Source: Oryzias latipes (Eukaryota; Chordata; Actinopteri; Beloniformes; Adrianichthyidae). From it: a stretch of DNA of 64,000 bases. Both the position numbers and the translations under genes were made by a program. This document shows, one piece after another, positions 46,241 through 63,226 of this stretch; positions within the stretch are counted from its first letter, which is position 1, and the number at the start of each line of letters is the position of its first letter. Location: assembly GCF_002234675.1 (NCBI RefSeq), contig NC_019864.2, forward strand, positions 20,214,582-20,278,581, written 5' to 3'. The notes under the pieces were generated by a model that was given only the letters and a program-made list of their open reading frames with translations, was not told the origin of the DNA and made no database searches.

Positions 46241-49200
46241 TCAGCAGTGGCTTCGTAATGATTCATCAAAAAAGGGCAGGTGAGGCGTCAGCGGCATGTT
46301 CTCCCCGAGCACGGCCTCCGTGAAGTTTGGACGCCGCCAGGCATAAACCATGCTGTTCAGAAAACCCTGCAGGGACAGGGTGGCAGCCTGACAGGACGGA
46401 GACAAAACAGCCCTGTCATTTCTGAATTCATCTCTGTGAATCCGCTTTTGTTCTCATGAAACCCACCTGAATGATGTAGAGGGCAAACAACTTCCTCTGA
46501 TCCTTCTGTCCTCCCCAGAAAGATAGCAGAATGAGGACGAGAACTACAGAAAACAAAAAACATGAATTTCATGCTGATTTTAATACATATAAATATTTTG
46601 TGTGTGTATAGACCTGGTGTCCAACAGATGACAATGACCATCACCATATTTAGTGCAGAAGAAAATACTTTCTTCGATCGTCTTGTTGAATATCCATCAA
46701 CATAGACAGGAAAAAGTCCTTCCTGCTCACGTCTCTTGTACCATTTCTGAACTTTATAGTAAATAACCTAAAATCAAAAGAAGAAGAATTACAATCCTGT
46801 TTTTTTACATTTAAGAAAACGTTTGTTTCCAAGCCTTAACTAGCTTTGTCAGAGGTACAAACTGTGTGTGTTAAAATGTTATCATGATATGGTTATGACT
46901 CACAGAGCAGGAGACCAACACTAGTATCACTGCAATGAAAAGAAAAAGTCTGATGGATATGATGCGTCTTGGTTCCTAAAATGAAAAATAAAGATTAAGT
47001 TAGCAAAAAAAGTCTTTTTATAGTCCACAAATGCCCTTTTAGGATGAAAGAAAATTATATAATTTTTATGATCAAATTAAATCAGAAACTCCAACAAGTT
47101 CAGACAAAGAAAAATGTTTTGCTAAACTGTGAAAGAAAAAAATTAGGTTTGAGACTTACATCTTTAGTGTAGGGTTCCTTCCAGACACGCAAGAACAGAA
47201 TACAGCTGTAAAAATACACAAAAATGACCAAAAGGGCAAAGGAGACAGGAGACTTCATTTTCTGATCTCTTAAAAACAGAATTATTTATTTAAGTATGAC
47301 AGCGATTACCTGTTGCTGTAGTTGCTCTCATTCAGGATCATACTTTTCTGTGGTTTGTCAGTCATTGTATTGGCCGAGGACTCTTTTAGGAAAAGTGGGA
47401 CTACGTACAACAGGTACAGTACGATAGGGAGCAACCTGATAAGTTTACAGAGATCAATAAAAAGTAATTAACTTCATATTGTATTAAATGATTCAAGTGA
47501 AAACTTTAAATATAATGTGACAAACTCACCACAAAAAAGCACAAACGGGAAAAGCTTCTATTCTTCTTTTGCACTGGCTCTGCTGTACAAACAGTTCAGA
47601 GGAAGAAAGAAATCAGTGACTCTTGATTCTGAACTGGTTAATAACATTTGTTGATGTGTCACCTGTTCATTTTCATCATCTGACGCTCTTTCCCTCCATC
47701 CTTGGATAGCATCCTTTGACCTCCAAGCATAAAGAACCACTAACAGAAAGGAAGTTAAATAAAATGTCTGGAACAAAAGGCAAAAAAAAAAAAAAATTGA
47801 TAATTATTTTGTAAAACAGTCAAAGCAGTCAGTTGAGATGCTCAGATCCACTTAATCTTTAGAAGAACAATCTTTATGACTCTTTGTAGGAACCATACTG
47901 CACTTTATTTGGATAAGCCACTGACAACAATTCAAGATTTGTGGAAATGGAACAGTCTTAGAAAAATATAACTAAACCTGCCGACGTGGCAAATGTTGTA
48001 CCTTTACTAGATTATGTAAGACCATATGTAAAAGATTCGGCTACTAGGATGCTATTCACATACCTTTATTTGGATTTTTTTGAGTTTAAATATAAATAAG
48101 AAGAGACTACTTTCAACAAAAATTCAAACAGACAGACTGTAGTTAGATATTGATTCATTGTAAAATATGTAAATAAACACTAAATGTTGCTGTAGACTAA
48201 AGTTAAAACACCTGAAAAGGATTTTTTTTCTTGCCTAAATTTTTTTGTAGGTAAAACAGTTTTTTTTCTAGACAGCAAAGATTTGCAAGATTTCAAAAAA
48301 TATTCTTTAACTTTCCAATTTTAGGCTTTTCAACTTCACTTCATGTCCCTTTTTTTTGTCAACCATGATCATTATATTTAATGGCAAAGACTGACAACAC
48401 AGATATTCAACAGCCCTTTTCCCCACACTTTTAATTTGAAAAATCTGCTTATCTTTCATATCAGCATATTTTGAACACAAATAGGCTTTGCAGGTTTTTT
48501 TCTGCTTGTTTGTACATCACATTCCTTTCCCTTTTGTTTAGTGAGCTAAAAACTAACAGTTTCTTTCCTCTTATCTAAATGTCAATTTAGGAAAGACTAT
48601 TTATTTTGTTACATTATCTTGCCTTTCTTCCTACTGTGACAGAAAAAAATTAAGATACTGTACCACAAGATAAAACACTTTGTGACGTTGGGTTATGGAA
48701 GTAATAAAAGCCACATAAAATTTTAACTGGGATTATGTTCTCTAGGGTGACTCGGGGAAAAACTGGAGTTATGTAACTGGAGGATTTGCTGATCATTTAC
48801 TGGCAGATGACAACCTAAATCAAGTTAATTTTTTTTAGAATCTTTTGTACTTGGCAAATCATTTATTTATGATGGAAAGCTCCAATCTAACAGCATAAAC
48901 ATGTCTTACCAGGGCCAGTGGCAGCCCATATTGACAGGTGTTTGCATTTTTGTTAAAGCTGACTTTGTTCAAGACAGAAATGACTAACAAGGTCAGAGCA
49001 GCCAGGAGGTCTGCAAGAGCAAGCTGCACCAGAAGGTGAACCTGAAAGAAAAAAAGGTGAAGGATTATTAAGGAATTAATAAATACAGTTATTCTAATGC
49101 AACCTTTGGCACCACTGAAGAACACAAGCACACAACATTAAAGGCAGCACCGCAGTAAACATCCATATCATGCAGTAAAACACACAGCCGGACTCACTTG

Positions 49201-50706
49201 TTCTCCTAGTCGTTGCCGTTTTACGATGGAAACCACAAGGACTGAAAAACTCCCGATCACGCTGCAGGAATATTAGGAATGTTAGACAACACCAGCATAT
49301 TGTCCACTGGAAATCTGTGTGACGTCAGTTCAAAACTTGTACATCAAGTTTAAAATTATATCTTAACTAATGCATAAAGAAATGCAAATGAGTCAAATAT
49401 AATTAGATTAAATACAACTTAAAATATTTACATTTAAATATATTTTTAAGGTCAGGATTTAAGGTGGTTTGATATTTTAGAAATGAAAAGTACAAATCCT
49501 GAGCACACAGCTTTTCTTTAATTAAAACTCTGAAAAACAAAAACAGCAATGCAAGTGCATCTAATGACACAGTTTCAGATTCACTAACAGTCTTATCATT
49601 ATCAGTTACTGTGTCCCTTTCATCTTTATAACTTTTAAGATTTAAATCAGGACGGTGTCTAGAATTTTTGATTGTGTAATTTGTGTTGTAAAGATCAATG
49701 TTTTCTGACCTAGTTATGGTCAACCTTTATATTGTGAATAGATGCTTCACATTACAGATCGCAACACCTGTGTTGTGTTGCAACTGTGCTGCTTACATAG
49801 TTTAAAAAAAAAGAATCCCTTATCAATAGTCTTCTGCTGTCATGCCTAACAACATACGGTAATAATTCAAGGTTTTTTTGTTCACATTATAGGTCAAAAG
49901 TTGTCAGAAAATGTCATAAAGCACACTATTGGTAATAATTGTTTATTCTTTTTTCTTGTTTAACTACAAGGAACTATCATTTGATTCATTTTAATTTTTA
50001 GTAGAGCTATGGTAACCAGGTAATTTCCCCTTTGTGAGATCAACAAAGTTCTATTCTATTCAATTCTATTACCCTACATTTAGTTTTTCTTGGACAAAAT
50101 AGATGAAGAAGTGTTCTCCAAACACTACAGATACTATAAAAATAATACTCCAAGATATATTAGGTAGTCATAATTATTTTTTATGATACAAATATTGTTA
50201 CATATTTAATAAAAAGTGCATCCTTTTGTTATTCATAAAGTTGTATTTCCTTTTACTTCTAGGATACAACGAGCACCAGATTTGGCCTTAAGGTAAGGCA
50301 TCATTATATAATAGCACACCGCTGGTGCCAAGACTGAAAAAAAAAGCCATGCACGCCTACATGACATGTTGTCCTGCAGGTTGAGCAAACCTTTTACAGA
50401 AAAAAAAAAGTGAACTACTAGTTATATTTAAAACTGTATTATGTAAAAGATGAACATTACTTTTACCATGGATTGCACATTGTCTTTAAGTTCATAAATG
50501 ATAATTACCTCGGAATAAGAAGTGCTATGTACACATCAGACAGTGTGGATACCTAAAAACGACAGAAATTGTACAAAGTTCAGAGCATAATGATTTAAGG
50601 AAATAAAATATATGTATATAATTTATGTGAAATGTTCAATTAAAAAACAGAAACTCAAACTTCTACTTACTTGCTTTCCATCCATGGGCTCCATGGTGAA
50701 AGTCAT
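46241..50706 (-). CDS. tmem116: TMEM116-like seven-pass membrane protein
   Basis: Twelve minus-strand exons join in phase to 351 aa: 50706-50671, 50552-50509, 49261-49198, 49041-48910, 47767-47663, 47582-47530, 47435-47310, 47205-47160, 46975-46904, 46767-46614, 46543-46467 and 46387-46241. Seven hydrophobic segments are visible: VYIALLIPSVIGSFSVLVV, VQLALADLLAALTLLVISVL (with an ALADLL motif typical of GPCR helix 2), LTFYLTSFLLVVLYAW, LLPIVLYLLYVVPLFL, LFLFIAVILVLVSCSVIYY, MVMVIVICWTPVLVLILL, and LYIIQAATLSLQGFLNSMVY. The last holds NSMVYAWRRPNF, like the NPxxY region. The loop after helix 4 carries NESNYS sites. The N-terminus is short with no signal peptide. No ligand is known for this family. 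The TMEM116 name rests on the overall pattern; a GPR157-like orphan receptor is the alternative. Confidence 0.65.
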
Positions 50707-51949
50707 GTTCACACAGCAGTCACATTCGGAATGTGCTGGAAGATAAAAACCTATCTCAGTTTCATGCCTCTGTGAAAGGATGTTTATTTTTCAAAGGACA
50801 CTTATACCAAACCCCACACCTAGTCACATGGTGCTAGTTTGACTCCACCTGCTGTGAGCAACCAGATTGTGTATGAATTGCACAGCAGTCAGTCAGTATC
50901 ATAGCAGAGCTGTGAATAGGAATCCCCATGTGGGAAATAGATCTTTTCTAACCTCCAGCTATTCTTTGAAAACACAACAGATTTGTATGTTGTAACTGAG
51001 CTATTATTTTTCTTTAAAAAAATAATCCCAGACTAGCAAAAGAAACATAAAAAACAAGTTCTTCCTGTTTTACTGCTCTCTTTCATACTATTTAAATCAG
51101 ATCAGTCTTAGTTAATATAAAGTTAATATATTAACGTTTCTCTAGTGTGATAATGCGGACAACTGTTTTTTTGATTGTTTTTTTTTAGCTGGCAGAGACT
51201 CTTAGCAAAAACTTGTATTTTTAAGTGTACTACAAGTATACTAAAAGTGAGGTAGTATACTTAAAGTCTATTGTAATAAACTATCTATGTTTTGTAAACT
51301 TAAGATGTCCCAATTTAGTCCTAAGAAGTATTTAGTTTGTATACTTCTTACACTATTCATGATCTATATTGTAAACTTGCTATATTCAATCATGTTTTGG
51401 GCTTACTTTAAGCGTAGTAATTGCTAAGGGGAGGCCTGTTGCTACAGTTCACCTGCTACAGGCTTTGAATAAAAGTTCTCAAAAAGCTCCTCAACAAAGT
51501 TTTATTTTTGATTTTTGACATAATTTCATACTCTAAACACATTAGTGAAAATCCTGTTTACTGAGCACCACAAAACAATAAATTTTTTCTTCCCTATTTA
51601 TTTATCAGGGCCTACAGCAATACTGATTAATTGTATGCATTAACATACTGTCAAACAGATTCATTGACGTTGTGAATCCTGGGAAAAGAGTCAACATAAA
51701 CATATAAAAATATATGTGTGTAGCCATTGTACATTAAGTAAATCAGCAACATTATGAAATCATGTTGCGCGTTTATTTTGCACTGACATCTAGCGGTGGA
51801 TATCGGAGTTGCATTTTGGAATAATATTTTTCAAAATAATATTTCACAAAAATATTTTACAAAGAGCTCGGATACTGGTGATTAAATTTGCATTACTGAA
51901 AGTAATTGCCTCCGGTTGTACCTTGTATCACTTAAATACAAAACCAAAC
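50707..51949. other. upstream region of tmem116-like gene
   Basis: No exon recognised. The segment 51190-51425 is rich in agtatactt-type motifs on both strands (for example ctacaagtatactaaaagtg and gtagtatacttaaagtct) and looks like a palindromic AT-rich MITE remnant. The ends could not be set. Confidence 0.35.
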
Positions 51950-52167
51950 GCCTAAGCACGCTTTTCCGTTTCTGTCTTTCTGTGTTGATAAAGTTGATTC
52001 AAATTGGTGACGTCATGTCTTCCACGTTGGCCCGGACGTGGCAGTCGTCAGTTCTGTTGTGTGGAAATCCTTCTTTTGAACCGCATAGGAGTTAAAATAT
52101 TTCACTACAGCCTCACCTTAATCCGAGGAAGCATTGCATCCGTAGATCTACACCTTGTCGGACAGTT
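51950..52167 (+). promoter_or_regulatory. promoter and 5' UTR of arf gene
   Basis: A local rise in GC with CpGs (tgacgtcatgtc at about 52009, ttggcccggacgtggcagtc) just before the ATG. TGACGTCA at about 52008 is a perfect CRE palindrome, known to bind CREB/ATF factors. Transcription start is not determinable by eye. Confidence 0.55.
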
Positions 52168-56661
<4,494 letters not shown>

Positions 56662-57664
56662 TCAACCACAAACTGAGCTGCGGAGAGAGACTGACCAGCA
56701 CCGGACAGAAAAGACGGCACCTTTAACCAATCCTGGCGTTTATGGACAGTATAATCAACTACAACAACCTTCACAAATTTTTCTTTTTGTTTTTTTTGTT
56801 ACTGTGTCATCATTGATTCTCGACACGCTGGGTTTTCTTATTTTTGTTTCCATGCATTTAAAGCATGTGAACATGTTTTTTTTTTTTTTTCTTTCTGCCC
56901 CTCTCTGTGCTGTTGGCCTCCATAACAGACCCTTCTGTCCTCTGATGTGTCTTCAAACCTTCATCTGTTCTGACTCTGAAGGCCTGTTGAGAGTAGTGAG
57001 CTTCTGTGAGGATCAGTTAGTTTGTGAATGTGGAGCTTGCTTAAAAAGAAGGGAACTGTGCCTTTTTGCTCTTCTTTCACACATGTCAGTTATCTATTCT
57101 TTGATTATAAAGTCATTTTTTCTGCCCAAGCTGCTTTTGTGTTTGTATGCTTTTCACTAAAAAAACAAGAGATTTCTGTTGTAAGCTGTGCCTCAGCAGA
57201 TCTACATCACTGTGAAAGTAAAAGTAAGGTCAAAATGCAAATAATTCATCGCTTTGGACTTGATCCAGCCTGAGTTTGTCCTCACTCCTTTTGTTTTTCT
57301 ATGCAATCACGATAAAAAGATTGAAGAATCTCAGTTCTCCTGTTTTCTGACGGAAAGGGTTTCAACCTAGAAGGAGGAAGGAAGCACTGTCTGAATTTTG
57401 AAATAGCAGTGTTGCGATGGAGAGCATCATTACACAGTGAACATGTTTTCCCCCCATTTTTTTAGTTCTTTATTTTATTTTGTAGGTTTTTTTTCTCCAG
57501 CAGTCCGTAGTACTAAGTGTGTTGCACTGTTTGGCAAATGCCAACATAAATCTGCCATCAGGTTTTTATGGGTTACATTCCAACTTGTGCTTTTTAAAGC
57601 TAAAGAAATTTTGTTGAGTATTTCCTAACAGTGTTCTATTAAAAACAATAATAAAAAGACACTA

Positions 57665-57670
57665 AATAAA
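57665..57670 (+). terminator. polyadenylation signal of arf gene
   Basis: AATAAA about 1.0 kb after the stop codon. Earlier AATAAA-like hexamers lie within 30 bp upstream. A long 3' UTR is usual for ARF4/ARF5-type genes. Confidence 0.5.
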
Positions 57671-59349
57671 ACGAGCATAACCAAAAAATGCTTTAGATTC
57701 CGGTCACTGTTTCACAACCTTCCAGCAAACTCGCCTCGAGTTTTGTGAAAGGGACTTTGGTAAGAGGAAGTGCCTGTCCCAACAATGTTCAGGCAAATAA
57801 CCACACAGAGTAATTTATCACCAAGAGATGAAGATGAATTACTACTTCAGAACATTACCCACAAACTTCTTATGCCTAAAGTAAATAATTGTATAAGTAA
57901 AATGCCTGTAGTCAAGTGTGTTATCTTCCAGTTATTGACATTAACCCTTGTGCTATCTTAGATGACCCCACCCTTACTTTGACGTGTTCTCCCTACCATG
58001 ACAAAGGTGGATACAGGTGGAAAGATGTCATCCATGGACACCAGTGAAGATCACAAATCATTGAAGAAAAAAGGCTCAACACACTGTCTAGTGGGTCTAG
58101 ATGACCCAACTCCCAACGTTAAAGCGCCTAGGATAGCACAAGGGTTACGCAGAAAAAATGATGAAGATAGTAAAGAAGTAATCGGTTAATCAAAGGGTTT
58201 TGTCAAAACGTTTTCCTGTCTGTATATATTTTATAAAGTTGTGTTAATTACCTAAATGGATTATTGAGTCAGACAAATTTCTAAAAACAGGTTCACTTTA
58301 CAAGATTTTAGTTTATGCCAGTAGTGGTTATTTATATGCATTTTGATACATTTACCACTCTGATTTAATAGCATACAGTCTATTTTTGGTAGGAGAAAGA
58401 AGCTTAATTAATTAATTCCAGAAGCAATTTGGAAAGGATTACTTGATTCTGGCATGATGAGAAAAATAGGCAAATTCTTTAAAAACAAACAAACACCGGA
58501 ATTCTAAAATAATTTGTAGTATTTCCTCACACAGAGAAACGTTTAGGCCTAAAAAGCTGGGTGATGATAATAACAATGGGCCATTGAGGAAGACCACGCC
58601 AGGTAAAATCTGTGGGTGGAGCTAATAGATGTAATCCCACCATCACTTTTTTAATGACAAGCTGTCCCCTCCTGCGGGTGAAGATTTATCCAGACTTGAT
58701 CTGAATAAATAAATTGTTCATGTGATGATTCAAAAAAACTACAGACAGAAAAAAAATCATGTATTCCCGGCTGTTTTATATGGTTTAAAACATTAAAAAA
58801 AAAACAAAAAAAAACGTATTAACGTTTTCAAAATTTTCTTAATCAAAGTTTGCTTTACTTAAAATGTCATTCAACAACAAAAAAAAACGATAAATTCATA
58901 ACAACAAAATGGTCACAAACTGCTATCTGCATCACAAAGTAATATCTGGGAGGAACTGTGACCTGTGGTAGGTAATTAGGGCATGCATGGGGGTTAGGAA
59001 TAAGCATTATATAATTGGCTTGCCATGAAGCATGATTGTCTGTTCTAATGTATTTATGACAGCTAATAAGGCTTAGAGGAGCTGGAACATTGCACAATTG
59101 TGTGTGTGTGTGTGCAGTACAACAACATAGAGGAGCACATGTGCATCCAATTTGACAGTTTGAAGTTTTTATTGTTTGGAGAAAACATTAAATGGGATTA
59201 ACGCTGTCACACTCCGTCAAACAGGTACGTCTGAATTTGTTTACATTAATTACAGATCATCATCACTTTGCTGGATGTAAGAGAAGTGTGAGGCTAACTT
59301 TAGATTGGTCACAGCTGATCTGAGAAACTTCCACTTCCACAGAAGGATA
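57671..59349. other. intergenic between arf and ptpdc1
   Basis: No exon recognised apart from the piggyBac MITE. Poly-A tracts lie at about 58740-58820 and a short GT run at about 59100. The end of the stretch should contain the ptpdc1 promoter. Confidence 0.45.
57945..58144. mobile_element. piggyBac-type MITE, 200 bp
   Basis: TTAA at 57941-57944 is followed by CCCTTGTGCTATCTTAGATG. The right end is CTAGGATAGCACAAGGG followed by TTAC at 58145-58148, a one-base change from TTAA. CCC-starting inverted repeats at a TTAA target are the piggyBac signature. No coding capacity. Confidence 0.85.
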
Positions 59350-62300
59350 ATGCCGAGCCTAGCTCCACACATTTCCGTTCCACGGCCCTCCTACTCCCAG
59401 GCCAGGGAGAACCTGGTCAAAGCAATCCCACCCAAGCTGCTCTGTCTGTTAGCCTGCGGAGGAAGAGACTGTCGCTATGAAGGCCCGGACTGCTGGAAAT
59501 TAAACCAGCAAGTCATTCGAGGCATTTTCTCCTCATGGTAAAAAAAAAAAAAAAAAAAGTGCCTGCACCCTTGCAAAAACTCTTGTGTACATTGCTTTAA
59601 AAAGAAAAATCAATGGTACATTTCTGATTTTGAACCATTTGACCACCCAGGGTGACGGATGATATAATTGCAATGGCACGTCCGTCAAACCATCTAATCC
59701 AGAAGTACAACATTATAGATCAATTTAACAGGTAAGCAGGCTTTAATTACCTGCATGTCTGTGATCGTGTATCCAGGGCCGATAAGAACCTAGGAGCTAA
59801 CTTTTGTCATGTCTTTAAATTATTAACATGAAGAGAAAAACCTCTCTTTTAATTGCCAGGCTCAACATCAAATCTATCATCAACATGCAGCTTCCTGGGG
59901 AGCACGCTCACTGTGGACCTCCTCTAGACCCCGACAGTGGTTTCACATACTCTCCACAGACATTCATGGACAATGACAGTAAGATCCCATTAAATATTTT
60001 AGGAGAAACTTTCATTCCAGAGCTATTGGGTAAAAAAACATGTGACTGTGAGACGATGACATTTGTCTCTGCAAGAATACTGGTTAGACACTTGAACTTG
60101 AGTTGTTCTGTATTTCGCACTATATGAGTCAGACTGGAGTATAAGTCGCACTTCTTTGGAGAATTTTATTTCACAAAATAGAATGGACATTTCTTCTTGA
60201 AAGGCAAATAGCAATAATGAAATAAATAACACTAACAGATGCTTCACTACCGTAAAAAAACTATGTTTATTTAGCTTCATGAAACATAGGAATATAGTAT
60301 ATCATTGCAACATATGAACAATTTTTAAGACAACCATGTAGCATATAAAAAATACTAACAAGTCAATTAAATTATTTTTATCACTTCAAATCCATAAATC
60401 CGTTGAATTCTTCATCCACCATGTCACTTCTGAACAACTCCATCCAGCTCAGTGTAAGACGGAGCTGCTGCCAGAGGCAAATAGTGATGCACACGCCTAC
60501 AAGTTCATTAGTAGCACCCCTGGTCGAACTATGCAAAAACTATTACTTGTGCCATTACGATACTTATACCATTAGGTGACTTAGAAACTTTAGAGTAAAT
60601 TACAAAACAATTTAATATTGTTATATTTGTCAAGTTTATTAATTAATATGACCCCTGGCTGCAGTCAAGAAAGGTGCCTTACATTAAAAGCTCAAAAATA
60701 TTGAAAAAAAACAACAACAAATACATATTGTGATAAATACATATAGTGTAACAACTTGTTTTTAAAGTTCAACAGTGATGCTTGTGACATTGAAATACGG
60801 TTTTTACCTATGATTTGACATGGACGTGGCAAAAAGGGACTTGGGAGCATCTTTGGACCAGGATTAGCTAAAACGCTATTTGAAAAAAGTCAAGACTAAT
60901 GTAATCAGAGCTATACGCATACGTTTACAGTTTACTTCTACAACTTTGGGATGCCGGACTACGGAGTGTCGTCTCTTGTTGGAATCATTGATGGACTAAA
61001 AGTTCTGGATTTTGCAGTAAAAGAAGGAAGAGTAGCAATTCATTGTCACGCAGGCCTGGGTAGAACAGGTGAGATGAAACAATTCTGCTATGTCATAAGT
61101 TCAAACAAATGCAGTTTCTTCCTTGTTGTACAGCTCATGGGCATTGTTGTTTCAGGCGTCCTGATTGCTTGTTACTTAATCTACACCCTGCGCATCAGCC
61201 CCAGCGAAGCCGTCCACTATGTGCGCATCAAACGGCCTCGATCTATTCAAACACGCACACAGATAAACCAGGTCTTTGACTTTGCTCGGCTCCTCGGCAC
61301 ACAGCTGGTCCAGTATCCAGACCTCAGCCTGCGGCATGGAGCTCCTTTCACATTGCAGCACTACCTCAACAGACAGGCGCTGCTGCTGCATGGTCAGGAG
61401 GCACGCAAGCTACGGCACACACCCAAGGTCAGGATATGCACGTGTACCTCTACCTTCCGCTAACTTTGCATCTCCTTAACCCAGAAGAAAAGACTCTTGT
61501 TCATTTCTTTTTTCCTCCTACTTGTGCCTGCTTTGATTAGGTGGTGTATCTTTTGTGTGTGCGTCTCTCCTGCCTGGCACTGGGGCTCCCTCCTCCTCCT
61601 GAAGTCCAGGTAGAGCTGGAAAAGAGGTCAGGAATCAAGACCCTTAGCAAGACAGTGAGAGACACCCTGGTGTCCAGACAGCATTTACCCTTGTTGAATG
61701 AAGGCTGTAAGAGCTCACGGGGGGCATCAGGGTCAGTGTCCTCCTGGGATGAACCCCAGGTATACTTGGAGAGAAAGCACGAGGTGCTGCTGGACAAGCG
61801 CAGCTACAGTGATTCCGATCTCAGCAAAATGACAGTAAATGAGCTGACTTCTTAACAAAATCACAGCAACAGTTAACATTTAAAGCTTTAATTAATGTAG
61901 GATTGTTTTCACCTTGTTGCGTTCTGTTCTGAAGGACCTGGAGCTGAGTCCATATGGCGCTGCAGCTCTTGGAAATGAGAAACACTGGTGTGTGGAGGAC
62001 CTGATCCAAACTGACAGGAGATCAGTCAGTCCGGTTCTTGGCATGCTTTCAGGAGGGCATCCGGCTGCAAAAAAGCAAACACATAACCCTACAATGTCCA
62101 ACATGATGCCAAACAACAACGAGGCAAAGAGGAGAGCGAGTGCGAGCAAAAATGCACTTCCGAAATACAGCTCCAGCTTGGAGGTACCATGCTCTTGAAA
62201 CAAAAATATATATTTTTTTGTTGTAGTAAAAATGATGGTTTAAACTTTTTCAAATTAAGTTGTACAGGAATGCACATAATCCTGGCCCCACCACCATGGC

Positions 62301-63121
62301 CCGTCCTGTTGCCAAGGCGATGGCAGAACAAGGACCACCAGGACAGAATATTCTGCAGAGGTCCGCTCTGCTGCAGGTAATTGAAAAAATAATGAATTGT
62401 CAATTAATAAATTGTCAATTCCTATTTGATTGAAACAAAAGTGATTATTTTAAAGGAGGAGCTGAACAGCAGTGACTGTGGCTGGGCTCTGTTGGTCACT
62501 GAGACAGACATTCACGTCCTCTGCTGTCTCTTGTGGACGTGGCTGGAGAAGTTAAAAGTCAGTGCCATCAAAATAATTTGTCAACTTTATTTTCTAACCT
62601 TCCTAAAAGGTTGAACATTTCTTTAAATTCTTTCTTTAGGACCCAGTACTGAGCCCTGAGGATATACAAAAGCTAAAAGTGGAAGAAAGCAACAGGAAAC
62701 CTCTGAATGTGCTCAGAAAAGTAAAAAAACAAACAAAAAAACCATCTTTATTTTGTCCTATTTTAACTTCTGAAAGTAAAACACTGATTTGGATCATTAC
62801 AGTCACAAAGACACACCATCTACTGTCTGCTGAGCTGTGTGAGTTCAGTGACCAGCTTGCGTCCACACAGAGAGGATGCTGTGCTCCAGCGGCTGATGTC
62901 TGCTCTCACACGGGTAAAACTGAGAAACAGCAGCATTTACAAAACTGGGTTTTTCCAAATTGGAAACACTCCTCGATGTGTTTATTTTACCCCAACAGCG
63001 CCCTCAAGAGGAAATGGGAACCCTTGCCCAACTGATGAAAGTCCTAAAGGCCAGTTTGAGAGAAACCTTCCACAACTATAGACACCTCACAAGAGCCTGC
63101 AGCACCATCAATACTCTTTGA
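59350..63121 (+). CDS. ptpdc1: protein tyrosine phosphatase domain-containing 1
   Basis: Twelve exons join in phase to 624 aa: 59350-59537, 59651-59731, 59860-59978, 60931-61068, 61156-61427, 61541-61834, 61935-62183, 62260-62376, 62456-62557, 62640-62720, 62803-62913 and 62999-63121. PTPDC1 is a dual-specificity-type phosphatase linked to centrosome and cilium biology. N-terminal matches include ACGGRDCRYEGPDCW, SSWVTDDIIAMARPS and LPGEHAHCGPPLDPDSGFTY. The catalytic P-loop HCHAGLGRTG has Cys168 and Arg174 in a CX5R arrangement, with the helper block FYNFGMPDYGVSSL before it and IKRPRSIQTRTQ after it. The middle is low-complexity with RSYSDSDLSK. The C-terminal helical part (LLWTWLEKLKDPVLSPEDIQ, HTIYCLLSCV) aligns with the human tail. 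It is shorter than human (about 750 aa), mainly in the middle. Teleosts may have two copies; which one this is cannot be said. Confidence 0.9.
60095..60560. repeat. interspersed element remnant in ptpdc1 intron 3
   Basis: Begins ctgtatttcgcactatatga and ctggagtataagtcgcactt, followed by ttatttcacaaaa and gttgaattcttcatccacca blocks. These recur in a non-coding repeat family of fish genomes. The ends and superfamily were not determined. Confidence 0.5.
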
Positions 63122-63220
63122 AGAGCAGTCCAATCAAACAAATTAGAAAGGCAAAACATTTTTGTATTAGCTGTACTTTGGTTTGGACAACATGCAGGAG
63201 ATGCAATGGAAATGCTTAAT

Positions 63221-63226
63221 AATAAA
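63221..63226 (+). terminator. polyadenylation signal of ptpdc1
   Basis: AATAAA 100 bp after the ptpdc1 stop. Confidence 0.6.

Noticed and set aside
49900-50080. A tail-like tctattctattcaattctat sequence near 50050
   Set aside because: It resembles a retroposon 3' tail, but no body could be recognised upstream.
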